Assembly: GCF_030129945.1 (NCBI RefSeq)
Contig: NZ_JARRAF010000012.1
Span: 62,001-126,000, forward strand
Direction of reading: 5' to 3'
Origin: Parachitinimonas caeni
Lineage (GTDB): Bacteria; Pseudomonadota; Gammaproteobacteria; Burkholderiales; Chitinimonadaceae
Length of the DNA stretch: 64,000 nt
Position 1 is the first letter of the stretch. Every line of letters begins with the position of its first letter. Positions 1 through 7,320 of the stretch are shown here, piece by piece. The notes under the pieces were generated by a model, which was not told the DNA's origin, did no database searches, and was given only the letters and a program-made list of their open reading frames with translations. A program made the translations under genes and the position numbers.

Positions 1-61
1 TGGGCGGGGAGTGAAGCCTTGCTGGGCCGGATAGCGTGGACTGCCAGATGGGCTTCAGAAT

Positions 62-766
62 TCATACCCCAAGAAACTGGGTTTCCAGCGCTGTGGTCTG
101 GCTGCCGCCGTTGGAGGCTTTTTCTACCAGATACGCCTTGGCACTCGGGCGAGAGCTGACGACCTGATGCAAGGTACCTTCTACAAAATGCAAGGCTGCG
201 CCGTCATCGGCTGCGTAAGCAGCGCTGCTGCCGTGTGCAACGGCCAGCTGTAATGCCGGCTGCCGCTTGCTTTCCCCATCATAATGCGGGCAGGCACCAC
301 CTGGCAGCAGACCAAGACAATTGAGCGGGACCAGCTGGCCGGGGTTGGAATCCGTCAGCCCCCATTCAAACCAACAGATCATGCCGGCAGAGATTCCCGA
401 CAACACCACCCCCGCCTCGTAGGCGCGCCGTAGCGCCTTGTCCAGCCCCCATTCACGCCAAAGTGCCAGCATCGAGCGAGTATTGCCGCCGCCAACGAAT
501 ATCAGATGCTGGTGTTGGAGGTACTCGTCGAAATCTGCGGTATGTGGCTTGAACATCGATAAATGACTGGGCCGGCAATCCAGTCGGGAAAAGGTATCGT
601 AGAAGCGGGACAGGTAGTACTCGCTATCGCCGCTGGCTGTCGGAATGAAAGCGATCTGAGGCCTGGGTTGTCCGGTTGCTGCCAGCAGGTAATGGTCGAG
701 CAGCAGAGAGGACTCCATGGAGAAGCCCCCACCTCCCAGCGCGACAATCTGTTTGGGTTTGCTCAT
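62..766 (-). CDS. pepE: Peptidase E (S51 family dipeptidase)
   Basis: A 234-residue cytoplasmic serine peptidase of family S51, whose characterised members cleave Asp-X dipeptides. The N-terminal glycine-rich strand (VALGGGG), the VGGGNT loop near residue 91 and the nucleophile motif GISAGM (Ser126) are visible, and His161 in a CPHYDGE segment is the likely catalytic histidine. The length matches bacterial PepE. The ATG overlaps the stop of the upstream mscL gene by four bases (ATGA), so the two are probably translationally coupled. Cyanophycinase-like S51 members are an alternative, but no cyanophycin genes are nearby. Confidence 0.88.
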   Translation of the reverse strand: MSKPKQIVALGGGGFSMESSLLLDHYLLAATGQPRPQIAFIPTASGDSEYYLSRFYDTFSRLDCRPSHLSMFKPHTADFDEYLQHQHLIFVGGGNTRSMLALWREWGLDKALRRAYEAGVVLSGISAGMICWFEWGLTDSNPGQLVPLNCLGLLPGGACPHYDGESKRQPALQLAVAHGSSAAYAADDGAALHFVEGTLHQVVSSRPSAKAYLVEKASNGGSQTTALETQFLGV

Positions 767-1212
767 AGCTCAGAAGTACAGTGCGGGCAGCGCGTGGCTT
801 TGACAGGAATGGCACTGTAGCAGCGGGGGCAGTCCTTGGTTACGGGCTCTACCGGCGCAGTAGCAGGCGGCGGACGTAGCTTTTCCAGTGCCCGCACGAT
901 CAGAAATACCGAAAAGGCAACGATCAGGAAGCTGATCAAGGTGTTTGCAAACAGACCCAGATTGAGCGTCACCGCACCGGCATCCTGGGCAGCCTTCAGC
1001 GTTTCGTAAGGACCGACGATTTTGGCGCCGGGTTTGAGCACCACAAATAGATTACTGAAATCCACATTGCCCAGTAATAACCCAATTGGCGGCATCACTA
1101 CGTCTTTGACCAGTGAATCGACGATCTTGCCAAATGCCGCGCCAACAATCACCCCGACGGCCAGATCGACCACGTTGCCACGCATGGCAAATTCTTTGAA
1201 CTGTTTAAGCAT
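763..1212 (-). CDS. mscL: Large-conductance mechanosensitive channel with C-terminal zinc ribbon
   Basis: A 149-residue inner-membrane channel that releases solutes on hypo-osmotic shock. The N-terminal amphipathic helix ([12 protein letters not shown]), first transmembrane helix ([13 protein letters not shown], about residues 16-45) and second helix (about 85-107) are typical MscL. The usual charged C-terminal helix is replaced by a proline-rich linker and a zinc-ribbon-like tail with CPRC (128-131) and CPHC (142-145). The ATG at 1212 is chosen over an upstream extension to 1296 because a GGGAGGA Shine-Dalgarno precedes it and family proteins begin here. It overlaps pepE by four bases. Confidence 0.9.
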   Translation of the reverse strand: MLKQFKEFAMRGNVVDLAVGVIVGAAFGKIVDSLVKDVVMPPIGLLLGNVDFSNLFVVLKPGAKIVGPYETLKAAQDAGAVTLNLGLFANTLISFLIVAFSVFLIVRALEKLRPPPATAPVEPVTKDCPRCYSAIPVKATRCPHCTSEL

Positions 1213-1351
1213 GCTTCCTCCCGAGAATGGCGATGCCACTAGCTTAGCAGCTACTTTGGCATGTTGCGCGAGGCGCTCTCGCGCTTTCGGTGCCATGACA
1301 AGGCCGGTACGTGCGGGACTTGGAACAAATTAGAACAAGCCTCGTGGGAGG

Positions 1352-2395
1352 CTAGCGACGTCGCAGGTACACCGTGATCTCTTCTCTATCGTGGTAGAGC
1401 TGGCGGGCGTTGAGCTTATAAGGCACGTCTGCATCACGCAGCCTGTCATCAATCAGGTCGAAACACAGGCTGACGGCATCCAGTCGCTTCTTCATGGGTA
1501 GCTTCAAATTGAAAATGGCTTGGCGGGCATGGCCTTCGGCCAGCCACTGCGCCATTAACGCAGCAATCCGGTTTGGTTGCTCGACCATATCGCACACCAC
1601 CCAATCCACAGGCTTTTTCGGCTTGAAACGAAATCCATCAGCACGTTCATGTCGGACATGGGGGTGATCGGCCACAATCCCCTTTAGCGGTCCGTTATCG
1701 ACAGCGGCAACCCGCAAACCACGGCTGACCAATTGCCAGGTCCAACCCCCTGGCGCGGCGCCTAGATCAACTGCATGCTGACCGCTACGTAAACGCTGCT
1801 TTAGTTCATCTTCCGGAACCAGCGTCAGGAAGGCCTCCGCCAATTTCAGGGTAGATCGGCTGGGTGTCTCAAATGGCATCTTCAGACGAGGGATGCCCAT
1901 TGGCCACGGCGAGGTATGTTCCGGCGCTGCCAATGCGAGTGTGACACTCTGCATGTCGGTAAAAAACAGATGCAAGCGTGGCGCTCTGGGATGCTTGCTC
2001 AGTAGACCTTCTGCTGCTGCCGCTTCCAGCAATTTTTCACCAAAGCGGCGGCAAAAACCCGATAGCTGCTTCGCTTCATTGGTATCTGGCGTTTCCAGCC
2101 AGATGTCACAAAATGGCCCGCCCAGTTCTTTGGCGGCCGCCAGAATCGGGGTTAGCCTATCTCGCTCGCTGAGTAGGGCGACAGGTTCCTCTGCTAGCAA
2201 CAACTGCCGAGCAAAGACCAGCTCACGCCACACAGGCAGGCGATCACCTTTGCTGCTTGTATACCTCACCCGCACCCATCCTTGGCCGCGCTCGATTTCA
2301 CAGTCAATACCTTGCCGTAGCAAGAATCCACCGATTTCATCACCACATTCGGGTTCGAATCCGGGACGGCAGTAGGCAAGGAGGTGTGTAGACAT
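1352..2395 (-). CDS. rlmM: 23S rRNA 2'-O-ribose C2498 methyltransferase RlmM
   Basis: A 347-residue S-adenosylmethionine-dependent methyltransferase that modifies C2498 (E. coli numbering) in the peptidyl-transferase loop of 23S rRNA. The N-terminal part (about 1-175) corresponds to the THUMP-containing RNA-binding region. The Rossmann domain starts with the SAM motif DLGAAPGGWT (210-219), followed by a VVCDMVEQP segment and a catalytic-lysine region NLKLPMKK. It is slightly shorter than the E. coli protein. A terminator that ends the porin transcript lies upstream of its start, so it needs its own promoter. Confidence 0.93.
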   Translation of the reverse strand: MSTHLLAYCRPGFEPECGDEIGGFLLRQGIDCEIERGQGWVRVRYTSSKGDRLPVWRELVFARQLLLAEEPVALLSERDRLTPILAAAKELGGPFCDIWLETPDTNEAKQLSGFCRRFGEKLLEAAAAEGLLSKHPRAPRLHLFFTDMQSVTLALAAPEHTSPWPMGIPRLKMPFETPSRSTLKLAEAFLTLVPEDELKQRLRSGQHAVDLGAAPGGWTWQLVSRGLRVAAVDNGPLKGIVADHPHVRHERADGFRFKPKKPVDWVVCDMVEQPNRIAALMAQWLAEGHARQAIFNLKLPMKKRLDAVSLCFDLIDDRLRDADVPYKLNARQLYHDREEITVYLRRR

Positions 2396-2436
2396 GGTCA
2401 GGTTTCAAACGCGAATGGGAGGGGCTGGTACAAATG

Positions 2437-2464
2437 GAAAAAGGCAGCCGAAGCTGCCTTTTCC
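2437..2464 (-). terminator. Intrinsic terminator of the porin gene
   Basis: On the minus strand a GGCAGC stem, a TTCG tetraloop and GCTGCC are followed by a run of T. It lies just after the porin stop codon (2492) and before rlmM. The flanking A tract makes it potentially bidirectional. Confidence 0.85.
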
Positions 2465-2491
2465 GACTCTACTAATTCGAAGTGGTTCGAA

Positions 2492-3481
2492 TTAGAAGTT
2501 GTGCATTACGCCTACACCGAAGGTGGTCGGATCGTTCTTGCCATCAACCTTGAAGTCGATGTGGCCGAGTTCAATCTTCACTGCGGTGCGCTTGCTCAGG
2601 CCTTGCTTGAAGCCAAATACGTAGTGGTTGTATTCGCTGTCCTTAACGTCATTGTTCTTGCGAGCAATGATCAGACCGCCTTGCAGTTCGGACTGGCCCA
2701 TGGCGTAAGCAGCGTTGAACAGGAAGCTGTTACGGTCTTGAACCTTGGCACCACCTGTGCTCATCTCAGCCTTGGCCTTCTGGAATGCACCACCCAAGCT
2801 AACAGCGCCCATTGTGTAGCCAACGCCCAGCAGATAGTTGCGACGATCAACTGCAGTAGCAGCTGCACCAACGCGCTCTTCAACATCAACAGCACCACCA
2901 ACCCATACTGGGCCTGCTGCATACTTCAGCGAACCAGCGAAATCCCAGCTGGAATTGTCTTTAGCGGTCTTGTTCTCGCCCAGAGCCAAGCTTGCAGCTA
3001 CGGAAACTGGACCGTAGTCACCGGTGAACTTGGCAGAGTTGTTGAAACGTCCCTTGTTGTTGCCATCCACTTCGTTCAAGCCAAGTGTCAGCGCAACGTC
3101 GAACAGGTCGAACTCTTCCAGGAACAGTTGGTATGCAGACTTGCCACGGCCCAATGCAATGGCAGAGGAACCAAACTTCATACCAACCCAACCTTCACGG
3201 GTTGCCCAGCCGGATGCGCTGGCATCGTCAGGAGCAACGCCGCTTTCCAGTTGGAAAAATGCCTTGGTACCGCCGCCCAGATCTTCTTCACCCTTGAAGC
3301 CGATGCGTGAGCTGGTTGCCAAGTTATCAACCTTCAGTTGGCGCTCGCCAGAAGTGTATTTGCTGTCGTAAACAACGCCTACGTTTACCTTGCCGTAGAT
3401 GTTGACGTTCGAAGTGTCAGCCAGAGCAGCCGGAGCGACAACGGCTGAAGCAACAGCCAAAGCGATCAGTTTCTTGTTCAT
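2492..3481 (-). CDS. Outer-membrane porin (Gram-negative general porin family)
   Basis: A 329-residue trimeric beta-barrel porin. A signal peptide ends at about residue 21 (PAALA before DTSNV), followed by the typical first strand NVNIYGKVNVGVVYDSK. Alternating hydrophobic strands continue to a terminal phenylalanine (MHNF), the BAM recognition signal. Closest in style to betaproteobacterial porins such as those of Neisseria and Burkholderia; substrate selectivity cannot be read from sequence. The ATG at 3481 is chosen because AAGGAAAACT precedes it and the signal peptide begins there; an extension to 3586 has no family support. Single-gene transcript with its own promoter and terminator. Confidence 0.9.
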   Translation of the reverse strand: MNKKLIALAVASAVVAPAALADTSNVNIYGKVNVGVVYDSKYTSGERQLKVDNLATSSRIGFKGEEDLGGGTKAFFQLESGVAPDDASASGWATREGWVGMKFGSSAIALGRGKSAYQLFLEEFDLFDVALTLGLNEVDGNNKGRFNNSAKFTGDYGPVSVAASLALGENKTAKDNSSWDFAGSLKYAAGPVWVGGAVDVEERVGAAATAVDRRNYLLGVGYTMGAVSLGGAFQKAKAEMSTGGAKVQDRNSFLFNAAYAMGQSELQGGLIIARKNNDVKDSEYNHYVFGFKQGLSKRTAVKIELGHIDFKVDGKNDPTTFGVGVMHNF

Positions 3482-3556
3482 GAGTTTTCCTTCGTTGAGG
3501 TTAATTGGTGAAGCTTGGGTACAGCCGAGACCCCTTTTGCGGGGCGTCACGCAAAG

Positions 3557-3586
3557 ATGATAGTGGTTTCGTTTTGGCACAAGCAA
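3557..3586 (-). promoter_or_regulatory. Candidate sigma-70 promoter of the porin gene
   Basis: Reading leftwards, TTGCTT (3581-3586) and TATCAT (3557-3562) are separated by 18 bases. This gives a leader of about 75 bases with a small CCCC/GGGG hairpin near 3530-3545. Inference from motif match and position only. Confidence 0.45.
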
Positions 3587-3721
3587 CCACTGGTGTCTGA
3601 TTTTGGAGAGAGGGAGCCTAAGCTGAGTTGATAGGTGAGTGTGGTAATTGATTGAAAAATAATAATTTATTTGTTTTGGTGCGGGCTTTCCCTTAGTTGC
3701 AATGGCGCAACAGATATTTGT

Positions 3722-4129
3722 TTACCTGAATTGGAACGGCAAGGCAATTGCTGTGTAACGAAGGATTTTGCCCAATGCCATCCAACCAATTGTGGGGGCT
3801 GGAGGTAACTTAAGTAGCCCGGCCGCCAGGCAAAGTGCATCACCAATAATGGGTACCCAAGATAGAAGCATGAGTGGGGGGCCATGCTTTTGCAGCTGAG
3901 CAATATATTTATGTCTGACTTCCTTGGGAAATATCCCCCCTAGGAAGTAAGTGGTTGCTCCGCCAAGTGTATTGCCAATGCTGGCAATCAAGATTGCCTG
4001 AAGCGGGCTGCCGTAGCCAAGGCTTAGGTAGGCGAGTAAAGCAATTTCCGAATTGCCGGGCAATAGGGTTGCTGAAAGAAAGGCCGAGCTGAATAACCCA
4101 GTTTCAGCCCAAAATGCTGTGATTGTCAT
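3722..4129 (-). CDS. YqaA-like small DedA-type inner-membrane protein
   Basis: About 135 residues with several hydrophobic helices. The diagnostic segment FLSATLLPGNSE near the N-terminus, the SIGNTLGG turn and LLSWVPIIGDALCLAAG match the YqaA/DedA (SNARE-associated, VTT) fold, whose members are implicated in membrane homeostasis and lipid transport. The exact role of YqaA proteins is unknown. The ATG at 4129 gives the N-terminal length seen in E. coli YqaA; a TTG at 4159 overlapping the cyaY stop (TTGA) is an alternative start and would imply translational coupling with cyaY. Confidence 0.78.
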   Translation of the reverse strand: MTITAFWAETGLFSSAFLSATLLPGNSEIALLAYLSLGYGSPLQAILIASIGNTLGGATTYFLGGIFPKEVRHKYIAQLQKHGPPLMLLSWVPIIGDALCLAAGLLKLPPAPTIGWMALGKILRYTAIALPFQFR

Positions 4130-4155
4130 GTCGGGCCTGGGAATGGGTGTATCAA

Positions 4156-4473
4156 TCAAGCCTCAAAGGTAAACGGGGAGTCGCTTTGGGTGCTGATCAG
4201 CAAGGCAAGTGTGGAGAAAAACTCCCCTTCGTCACGGGTGTTCTTCCAGATACCGTCAAGGTTGCGATAGTGAAACCCACCACTGCGAGCAGCAATCCAC
4301 ATTTCCTGATTAAAGGTGTGTCGATTAACGATGATTTTACTGCCATCTGCAAACTCCAGCTCCAGCACGTTGCCATTTTGGCTGGGTTCAATGTCCAGTC
4401 CGGATTTGTCGATCTGATGCTGGATTTTCTCGAAAATTGCGTCGGTTTGGGTCAAGAACGCGGATTCATCCAT
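4156..4473 (-). CDS. cyaY: Iron-sulfur cluster assembly modulator CyaY (bacterial frataxin)
   Basis: A 105-residue frataxin homologue. The acidic first helix (DESAFLTQTDAIFEKIQHQID), the strand run VLELEFADGSKIIVN, the QEMWIAARSGGFHY segment and the C-terminal helix EFFSTLALLI are characteristic. Frataxin binds iron and the cysteine desulfurase IscS and tunes Fe-S cluster formation. The gene is divergent from lptM-lysA, an arrangement common in proteobacteria, and its stop overlaps a possible TTG start of the downstream membrane-protein gene. Confidence 0.92.
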   Translation of the reverse strand: MDESAFLTQTDAIFEKIQHQIDKSGLDIEPSQNGNVLELEFADGSKIIVNRHTFNQEMWIAARSGGFHYRNLDGIWKNTRDEGEFFSTLALLISTQSDSPFTFEA

Positions 4474-4503
4474 GGGCGGTTCTCATAGGGTTAATTTGCT
4501 AGT

Positions 4504-4564
4504 ATGGCAATTTTGCCATAAGCCGGTGTTGATCAAGCGTGGCTTATGCCAAACACCGGTCAAC
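4504..4564. repeat. Interleaved inverted repeats in the cyaY/lptM divergent gap
   Basis: A 7-base-arm palindrome (ATGGCAA..TTGCCAT, 4504-4519) is followed by two overlapping inverted repeats. CATAAGCC (4517-4524) pairs with GGCTTATG (4541-4548), and CCGGTGTT (4523-4530) pairs with AACACCGG (4552-4559). The last two share CC, so as RNA they would be mutually exclusive or form a pseudoknot-like fold; as DNA they could be operators. The sequence shows the symmetry; function is unknown. Confidence 0.6.
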
Positions 4565-4653
4565 TGGGCATCATTTGATGAATAGTGGTCGATTGTTTTA
4601 TCTACATTGTCTCATTGTGCGACGAACTGAGTGGGAAGAGGGGGCTCAAATAT

Positions 4654-4809
4654 ATGCGTTTATTTGTATTGATTCTGGTTGCGGCCATGTCTTCTGGTTG
4701 CGGCTATAAAGGTGCTTTGTATTTGCCCGCTACGAATAAGGAGGTGTCTGCGGAAGCAGCAAAAGCGGGTACTTCACAGATCAAGGAGCAGGAGTCCACA
4801 CGCCCATGA
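4654..4809 (+). CDS. lptM: Small lipoprotein LptM (YifL family)
   Basis: A 51-residue lipoprotein. A short signal sequence MRLFVLILVAAMSSGC ends in a lipobox with the lipidated Cys16, followed by GYKGALYLP, the conserved start of the LptM/YifL family. LptM assists assembly of the LptD-LptE lipopolysaccharide translocon in the outer membrane. Upstream codons in frame have no family support; the ATG at 4654 follows a purine-rich stretch. The stop overlaps lysA by four bases (ATGA), the common lptM-lysA arrangement. Confidence 0.85.
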   Translation: MRLFVLILVAAMSSGCGYKGALYLPATNKEVSAEAAKAGTSQIKEQESTRP

Positions 4810-6056
4810 CGTATTTCTCTATGGAAGATCAGCGCCTCATATTCGATGGGTTGCCTCTGGATCAAATCGCTGACAGGTTTGGTACGCCAACCTATGTTTA
4901 TTCGGCTAAGGCGTTGAAGGAAGCGTTCCGGGCCTATGATCAGGCATTTGCCCCTGTTGATCATTTGATTTGCTATGCCATGAAGGCGAATTCCAATCTC
5001 TCTATTCTTAAATTGTTTGCGGAGCAGGGTGCTGGATTCGACATTGTCTCGGGAGGGGAGTTGCGACGGGCGCTGGCGGTTGGTGCTGCGCCGGATAAGA
5101 TTGTTTTCTCGGGGGTTGCCAAATCGGTTGAGGAAATCAAGCTGGCGCTTGAGGTGGGAGTTCGTTGCTTCAATGTTGAGTCCGAAGCAGAGCTGGAAAG
5201 ATTGGATGAGATCGCTGGACAGTTGGGTAAGCTGGCGCCGATTAGCTTAAGGGTGAATCCAGATGTAGACCCCAAAACCCATCCTTATATTTCCACCGGA
5301 CTCAAGGACAACAAATTTGGCATTGCATACGCCGATGCACGGCGCGTATATCGCAAAGCATCGGGTTTGCAGAATCTACGCATAGCCGGGGTGGATTGTC
5401 ATATTGGGTCTCAGCTGACAGAAATAGCCCCCTTTGAAGATGCTTTGGCAAGGCTGCTGAATTTGCACGCTGAGCTCAAAGAAGATGGGATTCAATTGCA
5501 TCATCTCGATCTGGGGGGCGGGGTTGGGATTCGCTATTCTGATGAGGAACCGCCGGCTGTATCGGCATATGCCGAGGCGATCATGACTCAGTTGAGGGGC
5601 ATGGATTTGCAGCTTGTACTGGAACCGGGACGATCTTTGGTTGGTAATGCAGGCTTGTTGCTGACTCGGGTTGAATATATCAAACCTGGTGAAGCCAAGA
5701 ATTTTGCAATTGTTGACGCAGGAATGAACGATTTGATTCGTCCGGCTTTATATGAAGCGTGGCATGACATCGTGCCCGTGTGTTCTCAACCTGATACACC
5801 TGCCCGCGTATATGATGTAGTTGGGCCTGTCTGTGAGAGTAGTGACTTTTTAGGTAAAGATCGGACTTTGGCGATTCATCAAGGCGATTGTTTGGCTGTA
5901 TTGTCAGCTGGAGCCTATGGTCAGACAATGAGCTCCAACTACAATACTCGACCAAGAGCTGCTGAGGTGTTGATAGAGGCGGGTGCAGCAAGGTTGATAC
6001 GTAGTCGAGAGAGCTATGAACAGCTATTGGAGAACGAGAAAGCTCTGCTTTCCTGA
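4806..6056 (+). CDS. lysA: Diaminopimelate decarboxylase
   Basis: A 416-residue pyridoxal-phosphate enzyme catalysing the last step of lysine synthesis, meso-diaminopimelate to lysine plus CO2. The PLP lysine is Lys60 in CYAMKANSN. HIGSQ and GGGVGIRY (phosphate binding), EPGRS, and CESSDFLG (active-site Cys donated to the partner subunit) follow in the usual order of a group IV alanine-racemase-fold decarboxylase. The length is typical. Overlaps lptM by four bases, so both are expected on one mRNA that ends at a hairpin near 6101-6133. Confidence 0.96.
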   Translation: MTYFSMEDQRLIFDGLPLDQIADRFGTPTYVYSAKALKEAFRAYDQAFAPVDHLICYAMKANSNLSILKLFAEQGAGFDIVSGGELRRALAVGAAPDKIVFSGVAKSVEEIKLALEVGVRCFNVESEAELERLDEIAGQLGKLAPISLRVNPDVDPKTHPYISTGLKDNKFGIAYADARRVYRKASGLQNLRIAGVDCHIGSQLTEIAPFEDALARLLNLHAELKEDGIQLHHLDLGGGVGIRYSDEEPPAVSAYAEAIMTQLRGMDLQLVLEPGRSLVGNAGLLLTRVEYIKPGEAKNFAIVDAGMNDLIRPALYEAWHDIVPVCSQPDTPARVYDVVGPVCESSDFLGKDRTLAIHQGDCLAVLSAGAYGQTMSSNYNTRPRAAEVLIEAGAARLIRSRESYEQLLENEKALLS

Positions 6057-6100
6057 GTTACTCTTCAAGTGACCATTTAATTTAGGCGACTTAAACGAAA

Positions 6101-6133
6101 AAAGGCGCATCTGTTGTGATGCGCCTTTAATTT
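6101..6133. terminator. Bidirectional intrinsic terminator, lysA / cytochrome c
   Basis: AAAGGCGCATC, a six-base loop and GATGCGCCTTT, with A-rich flank on the left and T-rich flank on the right. It lies between the convergent ends of lysA (6056) and the cytochrome gene (6154). Confidence 0.85.
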
Positions 6134-6153
6134 TGTCGAAGCCCAAAGATGAA

Positions 6154-6903
6154 TTATTTTGCAGCGTTTGCCATATAGCTGACAGCCGCTTTGAATTCCT
6201 CGTCGCTGCCAGCAAAGCCGCCTTTGGGGGGCATTGCGCCTTTACCTTGTGTTGCACTTGCGATAAGAGAATCCAAGCCGGCTTTGAGTCGAGGTGTCCA
6301 AGCTGCTTTGTCTCCAAATTTCGGAGCGCCTGCAGCGCCAGTGCCATGACACGCTACACATGTTGACTCATAAATTTCTTTGCCTTTGGCAGCTAAGTCC
6401 ACTTTGCCCGCAGTGGCTCCACTCGTTGCGGGCTTTGGCTCTTCAAATTTGCCACCACTGGCATTCCCCATAAAAGCTACTGCCCGAGCAACTTCATCAT
6501 CCGTCAGGTCAGCTGCTCCACCTTTGGCGGGCATGCCTTTAAATCCGCCAACAGCGTGTTTAACAAGTGTTTCAAGGCCTTGGCTAATGCGAGGTGCCCA
6601 TGCTGCGCTATCTGCAAACTTTGGTGCTCCGGCCAAGCCCGCGCCATGGCATGAAGCGCAAACAGCTTCATAAACAGCTTTTCCATTGCGACTTCCAGGA
6701 GGGCCGCCTTCAGATGCTTTTGAAAGGCCAACCGGTTGAATTCGGGCTAGTACTTCCTGATCTGTCATGGTGCTGTTAGAAACATTGCCCGTGAACAGTT
6801 TGACAATAAAAAATATCAGTAATGGAATTCCAATGAACGCGGCGGCGACCAGCACTATCACGTCCTTGATATTGGTCGAATTGTTGGCGTTTGCTCCGCT
6901 CAT
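6154..6903 (-). CDS. Membrane-anchored dihaem cytochrome c (cytochrome c5-like repeats)
   Basis: A 249-residue periplasmic electron carrier tethered by one N-terminal transmembrane helix (about residues 14-36). Two c-type domains follow, with CASCH (82-86) and CVACH (182-186) and probable distal methionines in FKGMP (124) and GAMPP (223). The domains are clearly duplicates: both contain AGAPKF followed by AAW. This resembles the c5 family feeding terminal oxidases or other reductases; the partner is not identifiable here. The ATG at 6903 is preceded by a GGGAA element and a well-placed promoter; an extension to 6957 would lie over the predicted transcription start. Confidence 0.87.
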   Translation of the reverse strand: MSGANANNSTNIKDVIVLVAAAFIGIPLLIFFIVKLFTGNVSNSTMTDQEVLARIQPVGLSKASEGGPPGSRNGKAVYEAVCASCHGAGLAGAPKFADSAAWAPRISQGLETLVKHAVGGFKGMPAKGGAADLTDDEVARAVAFMGNASGGKFEEPKPATSGATAGKVDLAAKGKEIYESTCVACHGTGAAGAPKFGDKAAWTPRLKAGLDSLIASATQGKGAMPPKGGFAGSDEEFKAAVSYMANAAK

Positions 6904-6960
6904 GCTGCCATTCCCTTTGCGCAGTGTCGTTGAGATTCGTTGTCGATAAAAAACCACACG

Positions 6961-6989
6961 ATTATAGCGGTAATTGGCACAACTCTCAA
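6961..6989 (-). promoter_or_regulatory. Sigma-70 promoter of the cytochrome c gene
   Basis: On the minus strand TTGAGA (6984-6989) and TATAAT (6961-6966) are separated by exactly 17 bases, giving a start near 6953 and a leader of about 50 bases before the ATG at 6903. Confidence 0.7.
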
Positions 6990-7010
6990 AACCACCCTGA
7001 ATTCTCTGGG

Positions 7011-7039
7011 TAGACGCCTGCTGTAAAGCGCGGTATTAT
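7011..7039 (+). promoter_or_regulatory. Candidate promoter of tRNA-Arg
   Basis: TAGACG (7011-7016) and TATTAT (7034-7039) have a 17-base spacer. A GC-containing discriminator follows and the tRNA begins about 20 bases downstream. Confidence 0.55.
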
Positions 7040-7059
7040 TTCGCCTCTTCGCAAGAAAT

Positions 7060-7136
7060 GCGCCCGTAGCTCAGTTGGATAGAGTGTCAGTTTCCGAAGC
7101 TGAAGGTCGCTGGTTCGATTCCAGCCGGGCGCGCCA
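7060..7136 (+). tRNA. tRNA-Arg(CCG)
   Basis: 77 bases with encoded CCA. Acceptor arms GCGCCCG and CGGGCGC, D stem GCTC/GAGT, anticodon stem TCAGT/GCTGA around loop TTCCGAA (anticodon CCG) and T stem GCTGG/CCAGC all pair. Reads the CGG codon. A solitary gene with its own promoter-like sequence. Confidence 0.95.
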
Positions 7137-7320
7137 GCTTATTCTGTTGCTTCTGCCGTAAATCTTTCTTAAGTCAGGCTTTTCCCGCTTCTACCTGCTT
7201 TTTATGTATACGCAAGTGCATTGATGCCTTGAGGGGTGTCAATTTGCGTAAATTATGATTTCCTGCGCAATGTTGGTTGCCTTCGTGGAACCTGTTGGCC
7301 TGTAGTCTTATCATACGCGC

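Noticed and set aside
2384..3310. 308-codon plus-strand frame opposite the porin gene
   Set aside because: Antisense to a clear beta-barrel porin; its composition reflects the porin codons, and the terminator lies inside it.
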